A stretch of 64,000 bases of DNA from Aphelenchoides besseyi (Eukaryota > Nematoda > Chromadorea > Rhabditida > Aphelenchoididae): contig JAMPIQ010000001.1 of NCBI GenBank assembly GCA_024699855.1, positions 10,602,001-10,666,000 on the forward strand, in the 5' to 3' direction. The position numbers were made by a program, and so were the translations under genes. A model generated the notes under the pieces. That model was not told the origin of the DNA. It ran no database searches and saw only the letters and a list, made by a program, of their open reading frames with translations. The stretch's first letter is position 1. Each line of letters opens with the position of its first letter. This document shows, piece after piece, positions 22,769 to 35,406 of this stretch.

Positions 22769-22856
22769 AGTTAAAAATAAATTAACACTTTAGCGATCTA
22801 CACAAATATCTATTGAACGGTCTTAGCGAACTGATTTTGAGGTCGTGAAATAGTCG

Positions 22857-23309
22857 ATGGACAGTTGGCGCAAGAATATGATGACGCAACAACAAAACAA
22901 CGAGAACGTATCTTACGCACAAGACCACGAGGCATCTTTTACGCGACAAACTCGATTCGTCACTGTTGGAATGCCCTGCGGATCATAGAAAGGGGCTTTT
23001 CTGAACGATGTTATTCCGAACTCTTACCACAGGTAACATGGCTCGGAAGATGCTGTGTTATTGATCTACAAGTGGGCGTCTCGGCAAAAAAACATTGACC
23101 TGAAGATCGGTTGCGCAGTCTCCAAGGCGATTACAGTCCACGGCATGTTTTTCAGACGAGTAGCGTTGATCCCCGCTGCTTTCGTTAACCTAAGGGGATT
23201 TTCGTTCAAACACGAAGGAAGACGTCAAATCTGTCGTCGATTTCGACGTTATGACATCGCAGTGACATCAAATGCCATATTGTTTGAAACGCCGGAAAAC
23301 GGAATTTAA
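22857..23309 (+). CDS. Possible gene, unresolved
   Basis: An ATG at 22857 opens a short frame (MDSWRKNMMTQQQNNENVSY) that stops at about 22988; a second frame from 23055 (LIYKWASRQKNIDLKIGCAV...AAFVNLRGFSFKHEGRR) runs to TAA 23307-23309. A GTAACA...CTACAAG intron (about 23032-23072) would join a third frame to the second piece. No model is fully consistent and no family is recognised. 23310-24314 contains no supported feature. Confidence 0.25.
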
Positions 23310-24314
23310 TTTGTGCGTACTTTTGTTTAGAATTTTTGATCATTTTCACATGAAAAAGCGCTGACGTAGTTCGATTTCAATGGAGCGGCTTACGCCAAAA
23401 TCAATAACTTTCTTCGGAATGCGAATTAGGACTTCAAATTTTACACTGTGATGTGTGATAACATTCTGCATAGTGCCGTTTTTTGTTTTCTAGAATCCAA
23501 CACTTTCGAAAACGATCAATTGAAGTGAGCGATTTGCTCGAAAATTTGAGAAAAACTTATTGCTTGATGACCTTCACTTTTTCGACATCGAGCAATCGCA
23601 AATCATATACTTTATTACTAAATTGTTCAATTTGGCTTTTGAGATTCCATTCGTAAAACCAACGCGCCAAACTTTACTGCTTTTTCATATTGCACCTCGG
23701 TGAGTTTTAATTGTGTAGCTGGCAGTTCGTTTGAATGCGCGACAAGCTGGTTAGTTTCGTGCGGGTTGCGGTTCAGCAGGCTCACGCAAGGTGATAAAAG
23801 ACAAACGAAAAATATGATTTTAGAAGCCTAATGAAGAAGATCGATAGAACTTTCAACAAGACAAATAAGATCGATGCATTCCAAAAAATTTCGTAAAGAG
23901 AGAATCCAATCACTCGACAAAGTTGAAGGAAGCTAGTAATTGATGATAGTTCCAATTCATCTCCGTGAGATCAGCAGGTGCTTAAGTCACTTTCCTAATA
24001 AATTCTAATCTAATCATCTTCTTCTGTACTCTCCACTTGCTCTTGTCGCCTAAGACGACGGAAAAAATAAACACCATTCGATCAGAGAAATCGGCTATCG
24101 ATAATCGCAATTCAAGTTCATGTTCCAGTTCCTATAAGGGATCTGCAATCTAATGCACTTGTCAATAACAAGTGCAATTGAAATGTTTATATGAATTATC
24201 AACATAAACACAAGAATTAACTGCATAAAAAAGATAAATGTTAAAATAAAGTGATTTCGAATACCACGTAGATCAAGCAATTTCTTGAGGTATGAAATGC
24301 TCAGTGAGAAGCAA

Positions 24315-24900
24315 TCATGCATTTACTTTCGTTTGCCACAACTTCTGAAAGCAAAAACTTCAGAAAACAACAATCAATTTGTGCGTACCGTTTCGCGTGC
24401 AGTCGAACCCATTTGCTTCCAAATGGGATTGAATTCGATTTGTCGAATGCCATCGGTATGATCGGTTGAAAGACGACTGATAATGGATCCCGTATCGCGA
24501 GACCAGAACGTAATTTTTCCGTCAGTACCACCACAGACAATGTAGTTAGAACAGAGCGAGAAAGTGGCACGCAAAGGAGCACTTTGAAGCTTGTGAATGA
24601 AATGACAATTAGAAGCTTACGTTGTCATTTGTATGACCACTCAATGTGTGAACCAATTGGCCTTCGAAAGCATCGACAAGTCGAATATGATCACCGGATG
24701 TTGAGATCAGGATGAACTTTTTGTCATTCGAAAAGCTCATGTCCACCCACTCACGATCACTGAACATCTAATAGTCAAAGGTACTGAACCGACCCTGAAA
24801 TCACGAATAAAAAGTTGAAAAACAAAGAACTTGCGTTTTCATAGTAACATTTGTCGTATAATTTGATGAACTTGTCTCCATAATGAAGTGAGATAAGAAT
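24315..24900 (-). pseudogene. WDR82/SWD2-like WD-repeat gene, probably broken
   Basis: Three clean 3' exons (24767-24621, 24589-24389, 24344-24315) code the C-terminal WD blades of a WDR82-type protein: REWVDMSFSNDKKFILISTS, HIRLVDAFEGQLVHTLSGH, GGTDGKITFWSRDTGSII, QIEFNPIWKQMGSTA. Upstream, YGDKFIKLYDKCYYEN is followed by a GC-AG intron (24834-24795) and GRFSTFDY, matching the KLYDLRSFDKGPFATF segment of WDR82, but this segment ends in an in-frame TAG (24770-24768) directly before the next exon. The N-terminal blades are not recognisable in 24900-25420. WDR82 is a subunit of the SET1/COMPASS and PNUTS complexes; a decayed or divergent extra copy is most likely. Confidence 0.5.
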
Positions 24901-25586
24901 AACCGGACTTCACGACGATAATCAGCATAATCGATACTACGATTTTAGCAATTTTAGTGTTTTCGATTTTTTGGCCAATAACTCGGCCAATTCTGCGATT
25001 GGGCAAAAATGACTTCCATAGCAATGATCGGCTCATCGAGACGCGTCGATTGATACCATTGACGCCTAATTACCGCTACCACCGCTGACGAGCACTTGTA
25101 GGAAAGTGCGGTTTGACACGTGAGTTCGAGACAAAGGTCCAAATAGTGTCGGCGTCTGTCACAACACCGCGATTGATTTCTGGTGATTAATATCGAAGAG
25201 TACAGTTTTGTATTCACTACACTATAATGATGAGACTAAAAGTTTGACGAAGTAAGATAAAAGAAAATAACTTTGAGCATAAACGTCTGAACACAAATCT
25301 CTCAATCGAAAAAAACACTCAAATTGAGGAATGAGTTTTGACTGTTGACTCACTGAAGGGAAACTGACGGTTATCATCAGTAACATAAAACAGTTACAGC
25401 TTCTCAACATTCTAAGTATTGACTACAATAATTGCTAATTTCAACTTTTGATCCACAGAGTTTATCTACACATCGCAAGGATAACTAGGAATGTAAGAAG
25501 TTTGTTTTAAAAGTTTTCGTCTGTGATGTGAGTTGACCTCATGGGTTTTCCGTTCTCGCGTCGTGGATCATCCTGAAAGTCTAAAC

Positions 25587-26843
25587 TTAAAGAAAAGTCA
25601 CCAGTTGTAGGAGTTTGAAAAAGAAATTCGAACCGGTTTGATTTTGACTAACTCGTTTGTAGTTGGCCGTCGACGAAGTGACTTCTTTTTTGTCCGTGAA
25701 CAAAATCTGACGAATCGTTTGATTGAAAATCAAGTAGACGATTGTTGGAGTGCCTAGAAAGAGTTTGCTCATGAGTTGCGTCCATCCTACCTTCGACAAT
25801 GATCCACGATACATGTGAGAAGGCGATCGCTTCGACAGGCAAATTGAAGTACTGCATAAGAGTGTAGCCGAGAGCCGCCAAAGCGATCGTCACATTCACA
25901 ATCAGAGTTTGAATAAACAACCCCATAGCTTTCTTGGGCATTCCGCCGGAACGTTGACGCGAAAGAGAAAAGTGATGAAACACGAAAACCACGTAAATGA
26001 TTGGAAGAGCGGAGATAAACACAATGTTGTTGTAGAATTGAATGTCTGAAGAGTACTAAACCAATCGAGGTGTTTAGGCTTCCAACTTCAACCCACTTTT
26101 CCAACCAAATCGTCGTAGTAAGAACGATGGGGATCGAAGAACCAACCGCCCCAAACCGAGTTGTAAAGTCCCGCCGAACCAAACAGCACGACGAACACTG
26201 TGAATCCAATCGGCAATCCCATCCACAAAACTTGTCGCCAACCAACGAAAATCCACTTGTATTCGCTGAACGATAAACAGCGATTCAGCGCCAAAATCAG
26301 CGAAGTCTGCGAGTACCCGATCCAGAAACCTAAAAACGTTGGCGTGCTGGCTAATTGCAGACTTACCGTGAAGAATCGATCCTGCGGCATACATCAAAAT
26401 TGGATGCGAACAATACATAAGACCGAAAAAAGAGAAGTAGGCTGGAAGAAGCGAAGTGATGGCCAAAGAAACTGCATCGTATAAACTCATCAACAACATC
26501 AATTTGTAGCAGAAACTCGCCGCCAGAACTTGTCGATGCGACAGCGCGTAGATGACCGGAATGTAAAGCAGCTAGAAACTTTGTAGTTTACCGCATGGTC
26601 AATCGAAGAGCTCGATAGGATTCGTTCAAATTGTCTGATGCCTCGGACAGTTTGAAGAAGAAGCCGATCGATTTCATTCAAGACCATTCAGCAAACCTCA
26701 AAGGCGACTCCTAAACCGCCGGCAAAGACGGCGAAAGCGCGATGTTGCCGTCGTTCCAAAGGTATGTCGTCCACTGCGTAGAAGGAGCAGTTATATCGCA
26801 GCTCGAAGTCCCTGTCGCGGAGAAGCAAAGCGAAGAGGCCCAT
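25587..26843 (-). CDS. Srt-class serpentine chemoreceptor, 336 aa
   Basis: Five exons (26843-26697, 26571-26367, 26329-26093, 26045-25791, 25753-25587), phase-consistent. The product has the features of nematode 7TM class Srt: RYNCSFYAVDDIPLERRQH before TM1, LLYIPVIYAL, then TM2-3 with GLMYCSHPILMYAAGSI and LILALNRCLSF (the NRC motif at the end of TM3), and a last helix reading SHVSWIIVEGTPTIVYLIFN followed by a short Ser/Thr-rich tail. Length fits the class. Such receptors act in sensory cilia. A TTTTCAG six bases before the ATG could be a trans-splice site. 24900-25580 upstream of the WD gene has no supported exon. Confidence 0.8.
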
Positions 26844-27563
26844 CACACTGAAAACACCCAAATGGCGAACTTCAATTCCCGAATCGAAATGTCAGCGAAA
26901 TGTATTAGAAGACTTCTTTTTGTATTTTGAACCAAAATCGCTTACAACCGACAAGAAGTTGGAAAGCGAACTCTGCAGAAAAATTTTCGATCTTCTTCGC
27001 ACTCTCCACTCACGAACATCGAAATGTCTTTGTCGAATTCAAATTTTCGGCTCAAAACAAGCATCTTCGCTTTCTGGTATCAGAAGCTTCAGTTGCCCTC
27101 CACATCGTGTGTGGTCTTTGTCGGTGCCGAGATTCTCGTTTTTGGCAAAAAAACATGCGCGGAATTAACATTCAAACGCGAACGTTTTTCGCGTTCGGAA
27201 GCAAGATTCTCGAATACCGTCGAGCGGCTCAAATTCCCGACGCTTTTAAACGACTAATCTGTTAACGACCTTTCAATTTAACTGCCGATTTGAATCGTTT
27301 CGCATTAAAATTAACGTGCGTTTCGCTTCCAACGATCTTTTCCCACCGTAAGCACGCAATGCGTGGGAAAACGTGACGTCTACGGTAGTCCATACTCTGC
27401 GGTTAACTTTGCTTGCAAGTGACCGGAAACGCAATGGCGCCGAGTAAAACGCTCTTCGAAGTCGGAGGTTCGTTCATTCGATCGTCAAAAATGCGGTCGA
27501 TGGGTTTTTCTTGGGCTACAGAAGATGGGCGAGTTCGTTCGGAGGTTTTTGATTTCATTTCAG
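26844..27563. other. Open frames on plus strand, no resolved gene
   Basis: Three plus-strand frames are open over 26920-27265 but none has splice support or a recognisable product. 27315-27418 contains a frame (QCVGKRDVYGSPYSAVNFAC) that would join in phase to the exon at 27564 through a GTGACC donor, so it may be an upstream exon of that gene. Confidence 0.3.
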
Positions 27564-27726
27564 GTCCGAGCACTTCAACTCCAAGTGCTCAAGTGTATTC
27601 GTTCCTACTGCTGATTACTGGGCTGATGCTCGATTCGGTTTGCTGAGCGTCCTGATCTCCATTATCCTCTTCGCTGTTCGTTGGGATCGCTTCAAACGCT
27701 CATATTCGTTCGCCCATTTCCTTTGA
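27564..27726 (+). CDS. C-terminal exon of a single-pass membrane protein
   Basis: An exon after TTTCAG reads SEHFNSKCSSVFVPTADYWA, a membrane helix FGLLSVLISIILFAVRW and a short basic tail, ending at TGA 27724-27726; AATAAA follows at about 27752. A candidate upstream exon near 27315-27418 matches in phase but lacks an ATG, so the N-terminus is unknown. Family not recognised. Confidence 0.45.
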
Positions 27727-28865
27727 CTTTTGGTTGTTAAGATTTTCCTTTAATAAACGTTGGGCATCAGTGGAATTCTTTTTTTGAGTCATCGATCGGC
27801 TACCGATTCATTTGCGCCGAGCGTCCACCACAAAAGCGTTTTAATGGCCGCAAAAATTTTACAACGAACATCCGCGTAGAAAGCGAACGCGCTTTTTTTG
27901 CCAATTCGTACAATCAAACGCAAACAAAAACGTTTTTCGTTTGCGCCAAAAACTTTTTTTGAGTCACTTCCTCGACGTTTTCGTCGTGCCCGGGAGGAAT
28001 CAGTTTGTTTGCTGTTGACCCTAAAACGCCGCGTCTAATCAACGTTTTTCGGTTCTTCTGCCGCTTCGATTTTTCTTTTATGTCCATGCAAACTCAAACA
28101 TGTTGAAGAAGAGTTGCGCGTTGCGTAAGTAAACATCGCGGATTTGCAACCAACGTTTTTGGACGCGTCCGCGAGCGGTCATTAGGAAGCGAAAGTGCGA
28201 GTAATTCGATTGCTTAAAAGGTAGCTAAACAGCTCCGTTACCTTTCGTGCGGTCTTTGACACTTTCGAGCCCACGTCTAATTACCGCGTCTTATTATACG
28301 CGAAGGGAGACCGAATTCCCATTTCGAGGTGGTCCTGAAAATTGAAATCCAATTTCGCTTCTGCGCAAACAAATTGAATTCGCGCGAGTTTTGCGCGTAA
28401 AGTTGCGCATAGTAAGAGTCTTGTACGCGTCCACTTGTTGTTCCAATTTGGCATCGCGGATCGACGTCGATTTGACTCACTCACGCACCCAACTCCCTTC
28501 GACGTTCTCGGTCGCCGGACCAATCGACCGGAAACGCGATTATCATGTTCAGATCTGCGCCCAAAAAAGCTGCGCGATGTCTATTCTGTAACTTTAAACG
28601 TCTTCATGATACCGTCCACGCACTTTTTCTTTTATGTTATGAGTCTTCGGGCGTGGAGAAAGAGTCACGCATTTCCGGCGTCCGTTGAGTCCCATAAACC
28701 GCACCTTTTGCGTCTTTCCCGTCAATCAACCGCGTCTCATTTGCTTTCTTTTTGGCCAACCTTTTTTGCCAAAGAAAAAAGTTTCGCTCAAAACGTCAAA
28801 AAATTCGCTGCCATTGAAACCGCTCGTGTTTCGCTTTTCAGCTTCCGATTTCCTTTTGAGTTTAG
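27727..28865. other. Upstream region of the adhesion-receptor gene
   Basis: 1.1 kb with more CpG and Tn/An runs than the rest, and several short overlapping ORFs that contradict each other. Likely promoter/5' UTR of the large receptor gene that begins at 28866. No discrete element recognised. Confidence 0.4.
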
Positions 28866-31800
28866 ATGATGCGGGTGGTCGTTTTGTTGTGTTTGTTTTT
28901 GTCTTCTTGGGCTCAAGAAGATGCATCGACAGAGCAGTCGACGGTGCCAACGGACCCGCTAATCGACTTTCTGATTAGTGGACCGAATCGAACATACGCT
29001 TTGGATCCCTTTCTTTGGAATACGACTGGTGGGTTTTTGCGTAGCGTTGAGGCCAACAATTGGTCTGTTAATTCTCGACAGCTTTCAGCAAATCCGAAGA
29101 TTTCGATTTTCTTAAATTTTTCCGCAAATGCACAGAACGGCCGCCTGTTGACGATTGTGGGTCGCGAACCGTCGGAGCGAACGTTTTTGTTCAAAGTGAT
29201 TTCAAGCTGATGGCCTTTCATTAATTATGTTGTTTTTCAGTTGGAAGTCGATTACACATTCGGGAATCTGAAGGCACAATTGAAGGACCTGAACAATCAT
29301 CTGGTTGATTCCGTGCGCTTTCAAGTTGGCGAATCAGTAGCTTCGATAAACGATACGATTGGATTCTACAGAGTTCAAGTTATGCAAGAGATTCTCGTTG
29401 GGACTTTGGATGGCGATTTGCGGCTGAAAATCGAAACGTCCGAATCGTCGTTGATTCAATTGCACTCGGTTCTAGGGGCCGATGAAGACGCTGAAGGTCT
29501 GCAGAGCGAAGGGTTCGTGCAAATCAACGGCGTGGAAGTGACCAGCGACGATTTGGATTTGAACTCGACGATCAGCCCGGAAAGTGAAGTTGACCGTTGG
29601 AATGACCTTCTAGTGAGCGAAGAAGTTCGAGCGATTAATTGAAAACGTTTAGAAAAGCGGCGGGATTTCGGTTCCCGAGTTCCTTCGAAAGTATCAGAAC
29701 AATGATATAGGCTTAGACGAAAGTGAGTATGATCATTTAATCCCTCAATTCAACCTTTTTCAGAATCTCGAATGGCTCTTTCGTGTAGTGCTCAGGAGAA
29801 GAGTTTGTGTGAGAACGCAAACTTCTGCTTCCGACCAAACAACTCGTCCTTCTTTAGTTGTGTTTGCCGTGAGGGTTTTGGCGGTCAATTTTGTCAGTTC
29901 TGTGAGTTCGACTTCTCATTGAGTTGGACGTGAATAAGTGATATTCAGCGCTCTTCCCGTCGACTTGTGCCGAAGCATTGAAGAACGAGAAGACCGCCGG
30001 AATCTTCCAATTGGATGTGGACGGTTCGGGACCGTTGAGATCGACGTTTGCGGAGTGTTCACAGAATGGGAAAACGATCGTGACTCACAACGCTCCTAAT
30101 CGCACAAAAATCCGCGATCCCAACGACGAGTCTTCGAAGTACTTTCCGTTGAGTTATCGGTGAGTTAACATCGCAATTCCTTCATATTCCGTTGCAGCCT
30201 CTTTTCTCCACTTCAAATTCGTGGATTAAAACGGCGAAGTTCACGTTGCGAACAGGCGGTGCGCTACGAATGTGAAAGAGCGGCGTTAGGGTTGGTTTCT
30301 GATTTCGATTTCTTCTAAGTTTGTTTTATAGTTTCGGCAAAAACATGACGTGGTTTGAGAGTGCTGGTTCGGGTCGTCGGATTAGTCGTTTGGGCAGCGC
30401 AGCTCCCGAGAAGGGATGTTTGTGTCAAACGATGAATTGTTTGCATCAGCGTGAGTTCGCCGAAAACACACCGTGAATGCCATTTAAGGTCTTTGTAACT
30501 GTGAACACTCCGAAGCGGTTGGAGCCGACGAGGGAAAGTTTGTGGATGCGGATGCGGCAATTGAAACGATTTTCGTTCGTAGACACGCAATCCACGGCTC
30601 TGCCTATTTGACGTTGGGACCGTTGGTGTGTTGGGGTGATGCGGGTCACGCGAATGAACGAACTTGGACATTGAAGTCCAAATCGGCGACTGTGGGTTTG
30701 GGGCTCCAACGGGAATGGCGATTTCTGGAATTTGAATTTCGAACTCATCAGTCGGAGATTGCACAGCTGATTGGCAGTCCGAATTTGAACGTTTCGCTCG
30801 TCGGCGGCCATAAGTTAGAGTTGAAATCTACGGGCGAGAAAACGAACTTCTCGTTGATCGTTATGTCGCAAGCAAAGTAAGTTTTTGCGATTGAAGTTGT
30901 TACAAGATTGCAGATTGAACGACCTGAAATGGCATCGAGTTCTGATTGAGGTCGCGAGACAGGAAGTGCGCTTTTCCGTGGACCAACTCAACGGTTTTTA
31001 TCCGCTGGAGATCTCGTCTTTCAACTCTGAGATCCAAATCGGTGGCCAAAAGTACATTCGAACGTTTGCGAAACTTCATTTTCTCTTTTACAGAGACAAC
31101 GGCTGGATCGGTTGTGTTCGTGGGGTTCGCGTCAATCACGAGCTAGTGGATTTGGAGGAAACGAGTGAGCACGCAGACGAGTAGGCCACTCAATTTGTTT
31201 AGATTTGATCAGTCAGCGATGTCCCGATTTGTGTCTCGATGTGACTCAATGTGAACAGAACTCTCGGTGCATCGAACACTTCGATACGACTACCACCTCA
31301 TGCGAGTGCCAAAACAATTTAGTGCATTTCGGCGAGAGATGCGAGAAAAGTCAGTGGCCGTCCCTTGAATGCTTTATCGCTGTTTAGACATCAATGTTGA
31401 CACGGAGGTTTCGTTTCACGATAAAACTATCGGCTTCTTGAAGTTTCTGAACGGTGATCTGCCGGCCAATCCACTGAACTCGACGATACTGTTCAGCGCA
31501 CGAACTGACCAACGACGTGCGCTGTTCTTCTACGCACACGACCAATTCGACAACTTCATTCAAGTGCACTTGGAGAATGAGTACAAGATCGTTTTGACGC
31601 TCAACAACCAAACCGACATTCTCCGATGTACCATCTACGCTCAGGATTCGACTGGTGAGTTCGATTGCTAGCTTTCGAAACTGCTTCAGAATTCGCCGAT
31701 ATGCGGTGGTTGCAGTTTGCGGTTTTGCAGACCGAAACGGCCATCAGTTTGCAGGTCGACGATGCGGCTTGTGAACTGCCGGGTCGACATGTGTTATCTA

Positions 31801-33951
31801 CGAAACATACTTCTTTTTATAACGGCGAGACTGAAGGTGAATGAACGTGCCGAGCAGGAAAGTAACCGGTAGTTTGTAGATACCATTCTGCCTCCACAAT
31901 CGGCGGCTCCGGTCGTGACTGTCGCGCCATTTCGTTTGCTCTTCGTTGGCGGTGTGCCACGAGTTCAAAGAAACCGAAAACCTCGAGCTCTTTTGGACCA
32001 ATTGACCGAACAAAAACGCGAACGAATCGCTTATTACATGACCGACATACCACCGCTATTGGGTTGCATTCGTGGGTTCATGGTCGGAAATCAGTTGTTG
32101 AATTTGCGAAGCGGCGGAATTCGACCGAAAGATCCAGGTGACCAGCATAATCGAATCGTTAGTAGTTTCCGATTTCAGATGCCGTGCGAATTGGTTGTGC
32201 CAACGACTGTGATTCTTTGAAGTGTCAGAATGGTGGTCATTGCGCTGTTCATTGGCAAAACTACGACCCGGCCGATGTGAAACTGACCGTTTGCGATTGT
32301 TCCAAAACTTCGTATTACGGTGATGTGTGTACAAAGGATACGGGAGTTACTTTCGGCGGTCAAGCGGCGTTGATCTTCGACATGAGCGAACCGCGACGGT
32401 TTCTGCTGAGCGAGAGCGAGAAACAGTCCGTGAGTTTTGCGTTCGTTCCGCGAGCTCGACGATTGACTGCTGGAGCACAGCGTTTGGCTTCGTTTCGTTT
32501 CGACGACGGGCGCCAATTGGACGTTGAGTTGTGCAAGAACTCGTCGGTCAATTTGGTTGTTCAGGGGCCTCGACGAAATGATGTTTACACGTTCAATGGC
32601 AATTTCACTGACGGCTATCGACACTTCTTTCACGGTCATTTTATCGACGGTCGACAGCCATTGGTTTTGGTTGACGGCGAAAAGAGGTTTCTGGCCGAAG
32701 ACGAACCGTTGCATTTGGGTTTCGTTCGGGAGTTTTGGTTTGGTGGTGGAGAGGAAACTCAACGACACAACTTCGAAGGTTGTATGTCGAACATCGAAAT
32801 CGATTTTCATCGAAACGACGCCGTTCGATTCACACCGTTGATTTACTATCAAAACAAAGACGATTTCTACCATCGAAGTGTACGATTGTCTCGTGACGAT
32901 GCTCTGCCGTTGGCCCCAGCAGAATGTGCCGCATTTCGACTGGTCGGTCAACTGCCAAGTGAGTTCGATTGAACGGATTCAAACTTTTGAGTTGCAGCTG
33001 AGCAGCGAAACGTTCAACTGCCGGTTTGGGAAGCACACTTCATGCCCGTGTACTTTAACGATACCGAAGAAATCGACTTCGAAGTTCAGACGACCGACAA
33101 GTTCGGCTGGTTGGTTATTATTGGAATATGCGTTTTGGTTTCCCTTTTGATTGTGCTACTTGTTTGTTGTTGTTTTTGTTTCTTTTGGTATCGCAAAAAT
33201 CGTGGAAGTCGCGGAACACCGGCAACTAAAAGCCAAGTCATCAAGTCGACGATATCAAAGCCGATGGCCGTGAAACAAAGTTTGTGATGTTCGATTCACG
33301 TTCAACTGACTTGTTGTTTAGATGAACCTGCAATCGTATCGGATACTTTGGCGTACATCAAACCCGATCAACCGCTTCTGCGCGAAACAGAAGTACCGAA
33401 AGTGGGGGCCTTTTGAAGAAAGCATTTTGATTCATTTCTTTCAGACAAATTCGATCATTTCGAATTCTACCTACTACACCGCTCCAGAGCAACCAATGAA
33501 AGTGATGAGCGAAAGTCAAACCACAGCTTTGGATTCGGACGACGAGACATTGACTTCGTACGATGACCGATCGTTAAGTGTTGTTTCTGAACCGAATGTG
33601 TAAGTTCCTATTTCATAACACTTGAGCTTTATCTGCAGCTTTTATCCACAACGTCAATCTCCGCCTCGCACAACGCCGACGCTCTCGACTTTCATGAACG
33701 CCGATCAACTTCAACCGCAACGACCTGTAGCCACCGGTCGGTTTACTCCCGTCTTTCCGTCACTAAGAAGATCACCGAAACCAATTGATGTTCCAGCCCC
33801 CGAAGTTCCGCCGATTTCCATCGGACATTCGACTTTGGATGGAATGCTTCTGCTCGAAAGCACAGCATTGCCACCGAAAGCGATAGCCGAAGAGGAAGAA
33901 GACGACGATTTTGATCGAATCGATAGGCGAGACTTAGGGAGCGGGAACTGA
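28866..33951 (+). CDS. Contactin-associated-protein/neurexin-IV-like receptor
   Basis: Nineteen exons (28866-29195, 29241-29612, 29653-29722, 29764-29901, 29949-30159, 30198-30290, 30332-30450, 30489-30876, 30914-31051, 31094-31164, 31203-31349, 31388-31654, 31690-31836, 31880-32137, 32179-32958, 32998-33279, 33322-33392, 33445-33599, 33639-33951) give 1,449 aa. Order: signal peptide (MMRVVVLLCLFLSSWA), a laminin-G-like domain, EGF (CVCREGFGGQFC, about 258-303), fibrinogen-like piece (FQLDVDGSGPL ... GCLC), laminin-G, EGF, laminin-G, EGF (CQNGGHCAVHW), laminin-G, membrane helix (VIIGICVLVSLLIVLLVCCC) and a 210-aa acidic, Ser/Pro-rich tail. This is the CASPR/Nrx-IV layout, which organises septate or neuronal junctions and, in worms, gap-junction and gut/neuron adhesion. 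The N-terminal discoidin domain usual in the family is absent. Confidence 0.85.
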
Positions 33952-34611
33952 TTCTCTTGCATATCCACTCATTCGCATATCAACCGGCCATTCATATCCG
34001 AAGCTCTCAGCTTAAACTACCAGTGAACCTTGTTTTACATTCCAAAATGTTGTTAATCTAATTAAAATATTAACTACTTTGTTGTGCTTCCAAGTTGAAG
34101 ACTTAATGCACGAACAGCAGTCCACCACTATTAATCCAAAGTCGATAAGTAGTAGCGAGCGTTGGACATATGACCAGCAAGATGGTGATGTCAATAAACA
34201 TTCTTGGAATGTCCGAAAAGTTACAATCGTTTCAACGTATAGGCGGACAATTGAATTCATTTTTAGCGAAATGACGATCGGATACAATGACATTTCTTTT
34301 CGTGTCGTCAACCCGATTTTTACTTTGATTTGTCAAATAAACGGATGTTCCTCTGCTGCTCGAACAAACACGATGATCGATCCGAACTTAACTTGCAGCG
34401 CAATGGTTTCGTTAATGACAAAATGCTGCGTTGGACGCGAATTCAGGTCTTGAAGTGTTAAATTCCGTTCGATGTGTACGGCGAACTTCTTGCCATCAAA
34501 CTCTCAACCTTATAGTTGTCTTTGTTTGTGTGCGATGAAAAGCGCCTTTACATCTTGATTTCCTTAAACTCAACGATGGACTTTCATGAAACAAACAGTT
34601 AAGAAGCACAA
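33952..34611. other. Intergenic with one uncertain ORF
   Basis: An ATG at 34106 opens a plus-strand frame of about 115 codons (MHEQQSTTINPKSISSSERW ... ending GREFRS) to TGA near 34453. It has no splice or polyA support and a mirrored minus-strand frame is also open, so I treat it as possible noise. Confidence 0.2.
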
Positions 34612-34997
34612 ATGAAATTACAAACGAAAAATATGGAGTTGCAGACGGACGAGAATAAAGGAATGTAAGTCGAACAGAAATTCTAGTTGTAAGAATCTTT
34701 TTTCAGCACTCTTAGTGATTTGGCAGACCAAATCCGGGAGATGCAAAACGATATCAAAGAGATTGGACAAGCAGTTCAACACCGATTTCCTGAAACTGAT
34801 GTTCCAGCTACTGAACATTCTCGAAGAAACGACAAAAAGTAAGTGGTTGTAATCGCACGAAAAGGTTCATTGAAAATCCGCCATCAGACTTGATTAGGTT
34901 GTTAGCTTCTGCTTGGTGTCACTCTAAGTTCCCTTATGGTTTACGAAGCCGAATTGCGCTTGTTGGCGATTATAAGAAAAAGTGGCCGTCACATTGA
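34612..34997 (+). CDS. Small coiled-coil protein, 94 aa, unknown
   Basis: Exons 34612-34664, 34707-34838 and 34898-34997 are phase-consistent. The middle exon codes a heptad-like helix (LSDLADQIREMQNDIKEIGQ). If the second donor is ignored the protein stops at TAA 34840-34842 (65 aa) instead. No family recognised. Confidence 0.4.
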
Positions 34998-35241
34998 CAC
35001 ACGAATCAAAGTCATGTAGCCGGCCATTAACTGTGACTATTTAGCCATTATGTGTGTCAGCAGTATAAAGCGTGGTACTGTTCATAATTGCAATTTTCTG
35101 GTTTGGTTTAACGGTATATTTTACGTATTATCACCAACACAGACTTATCGAATCGGACATATTATCTGGTCTTGTTTTGTCGACAACCATTGGTCTTTTC
35201 TCTTTAGGGGTTTCTGCGTTCTGCTTAATAATCCACATCTA

Positions 35242-35272
35242 TTGGGTTGTTACTAAAGTTTTGTCTGATTGC
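35242..35272 (+). repeat. mariner left terminal inverted repeat
   Basis: Pairs with 36597-36627; one mismatch seen (T versus C in the GTCTGATT/GTCCGATT region). Confidence 0.9.
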
Positions 35273-35406
35273 GCAATGCATTTTCTAAAATTGGAACGAA
35301 AGAAATTGACCGGTCGATTGGAAATTAAACGAAGTGTCAAATTTGATTTATTGGATCTGCTGTTTCTCGACATCGCTACTCCTGTTTCCTTGACTAATTT
35401 CGTCAA

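Noticed and set aside
27413..27646. ORF MAPSKTLFEVGG... as a single-exon gene
   Set aside because: It has an ATG, but the overlapping frame after the CAG at 27563 encodes a better membrane protein ending before a polyA signal.
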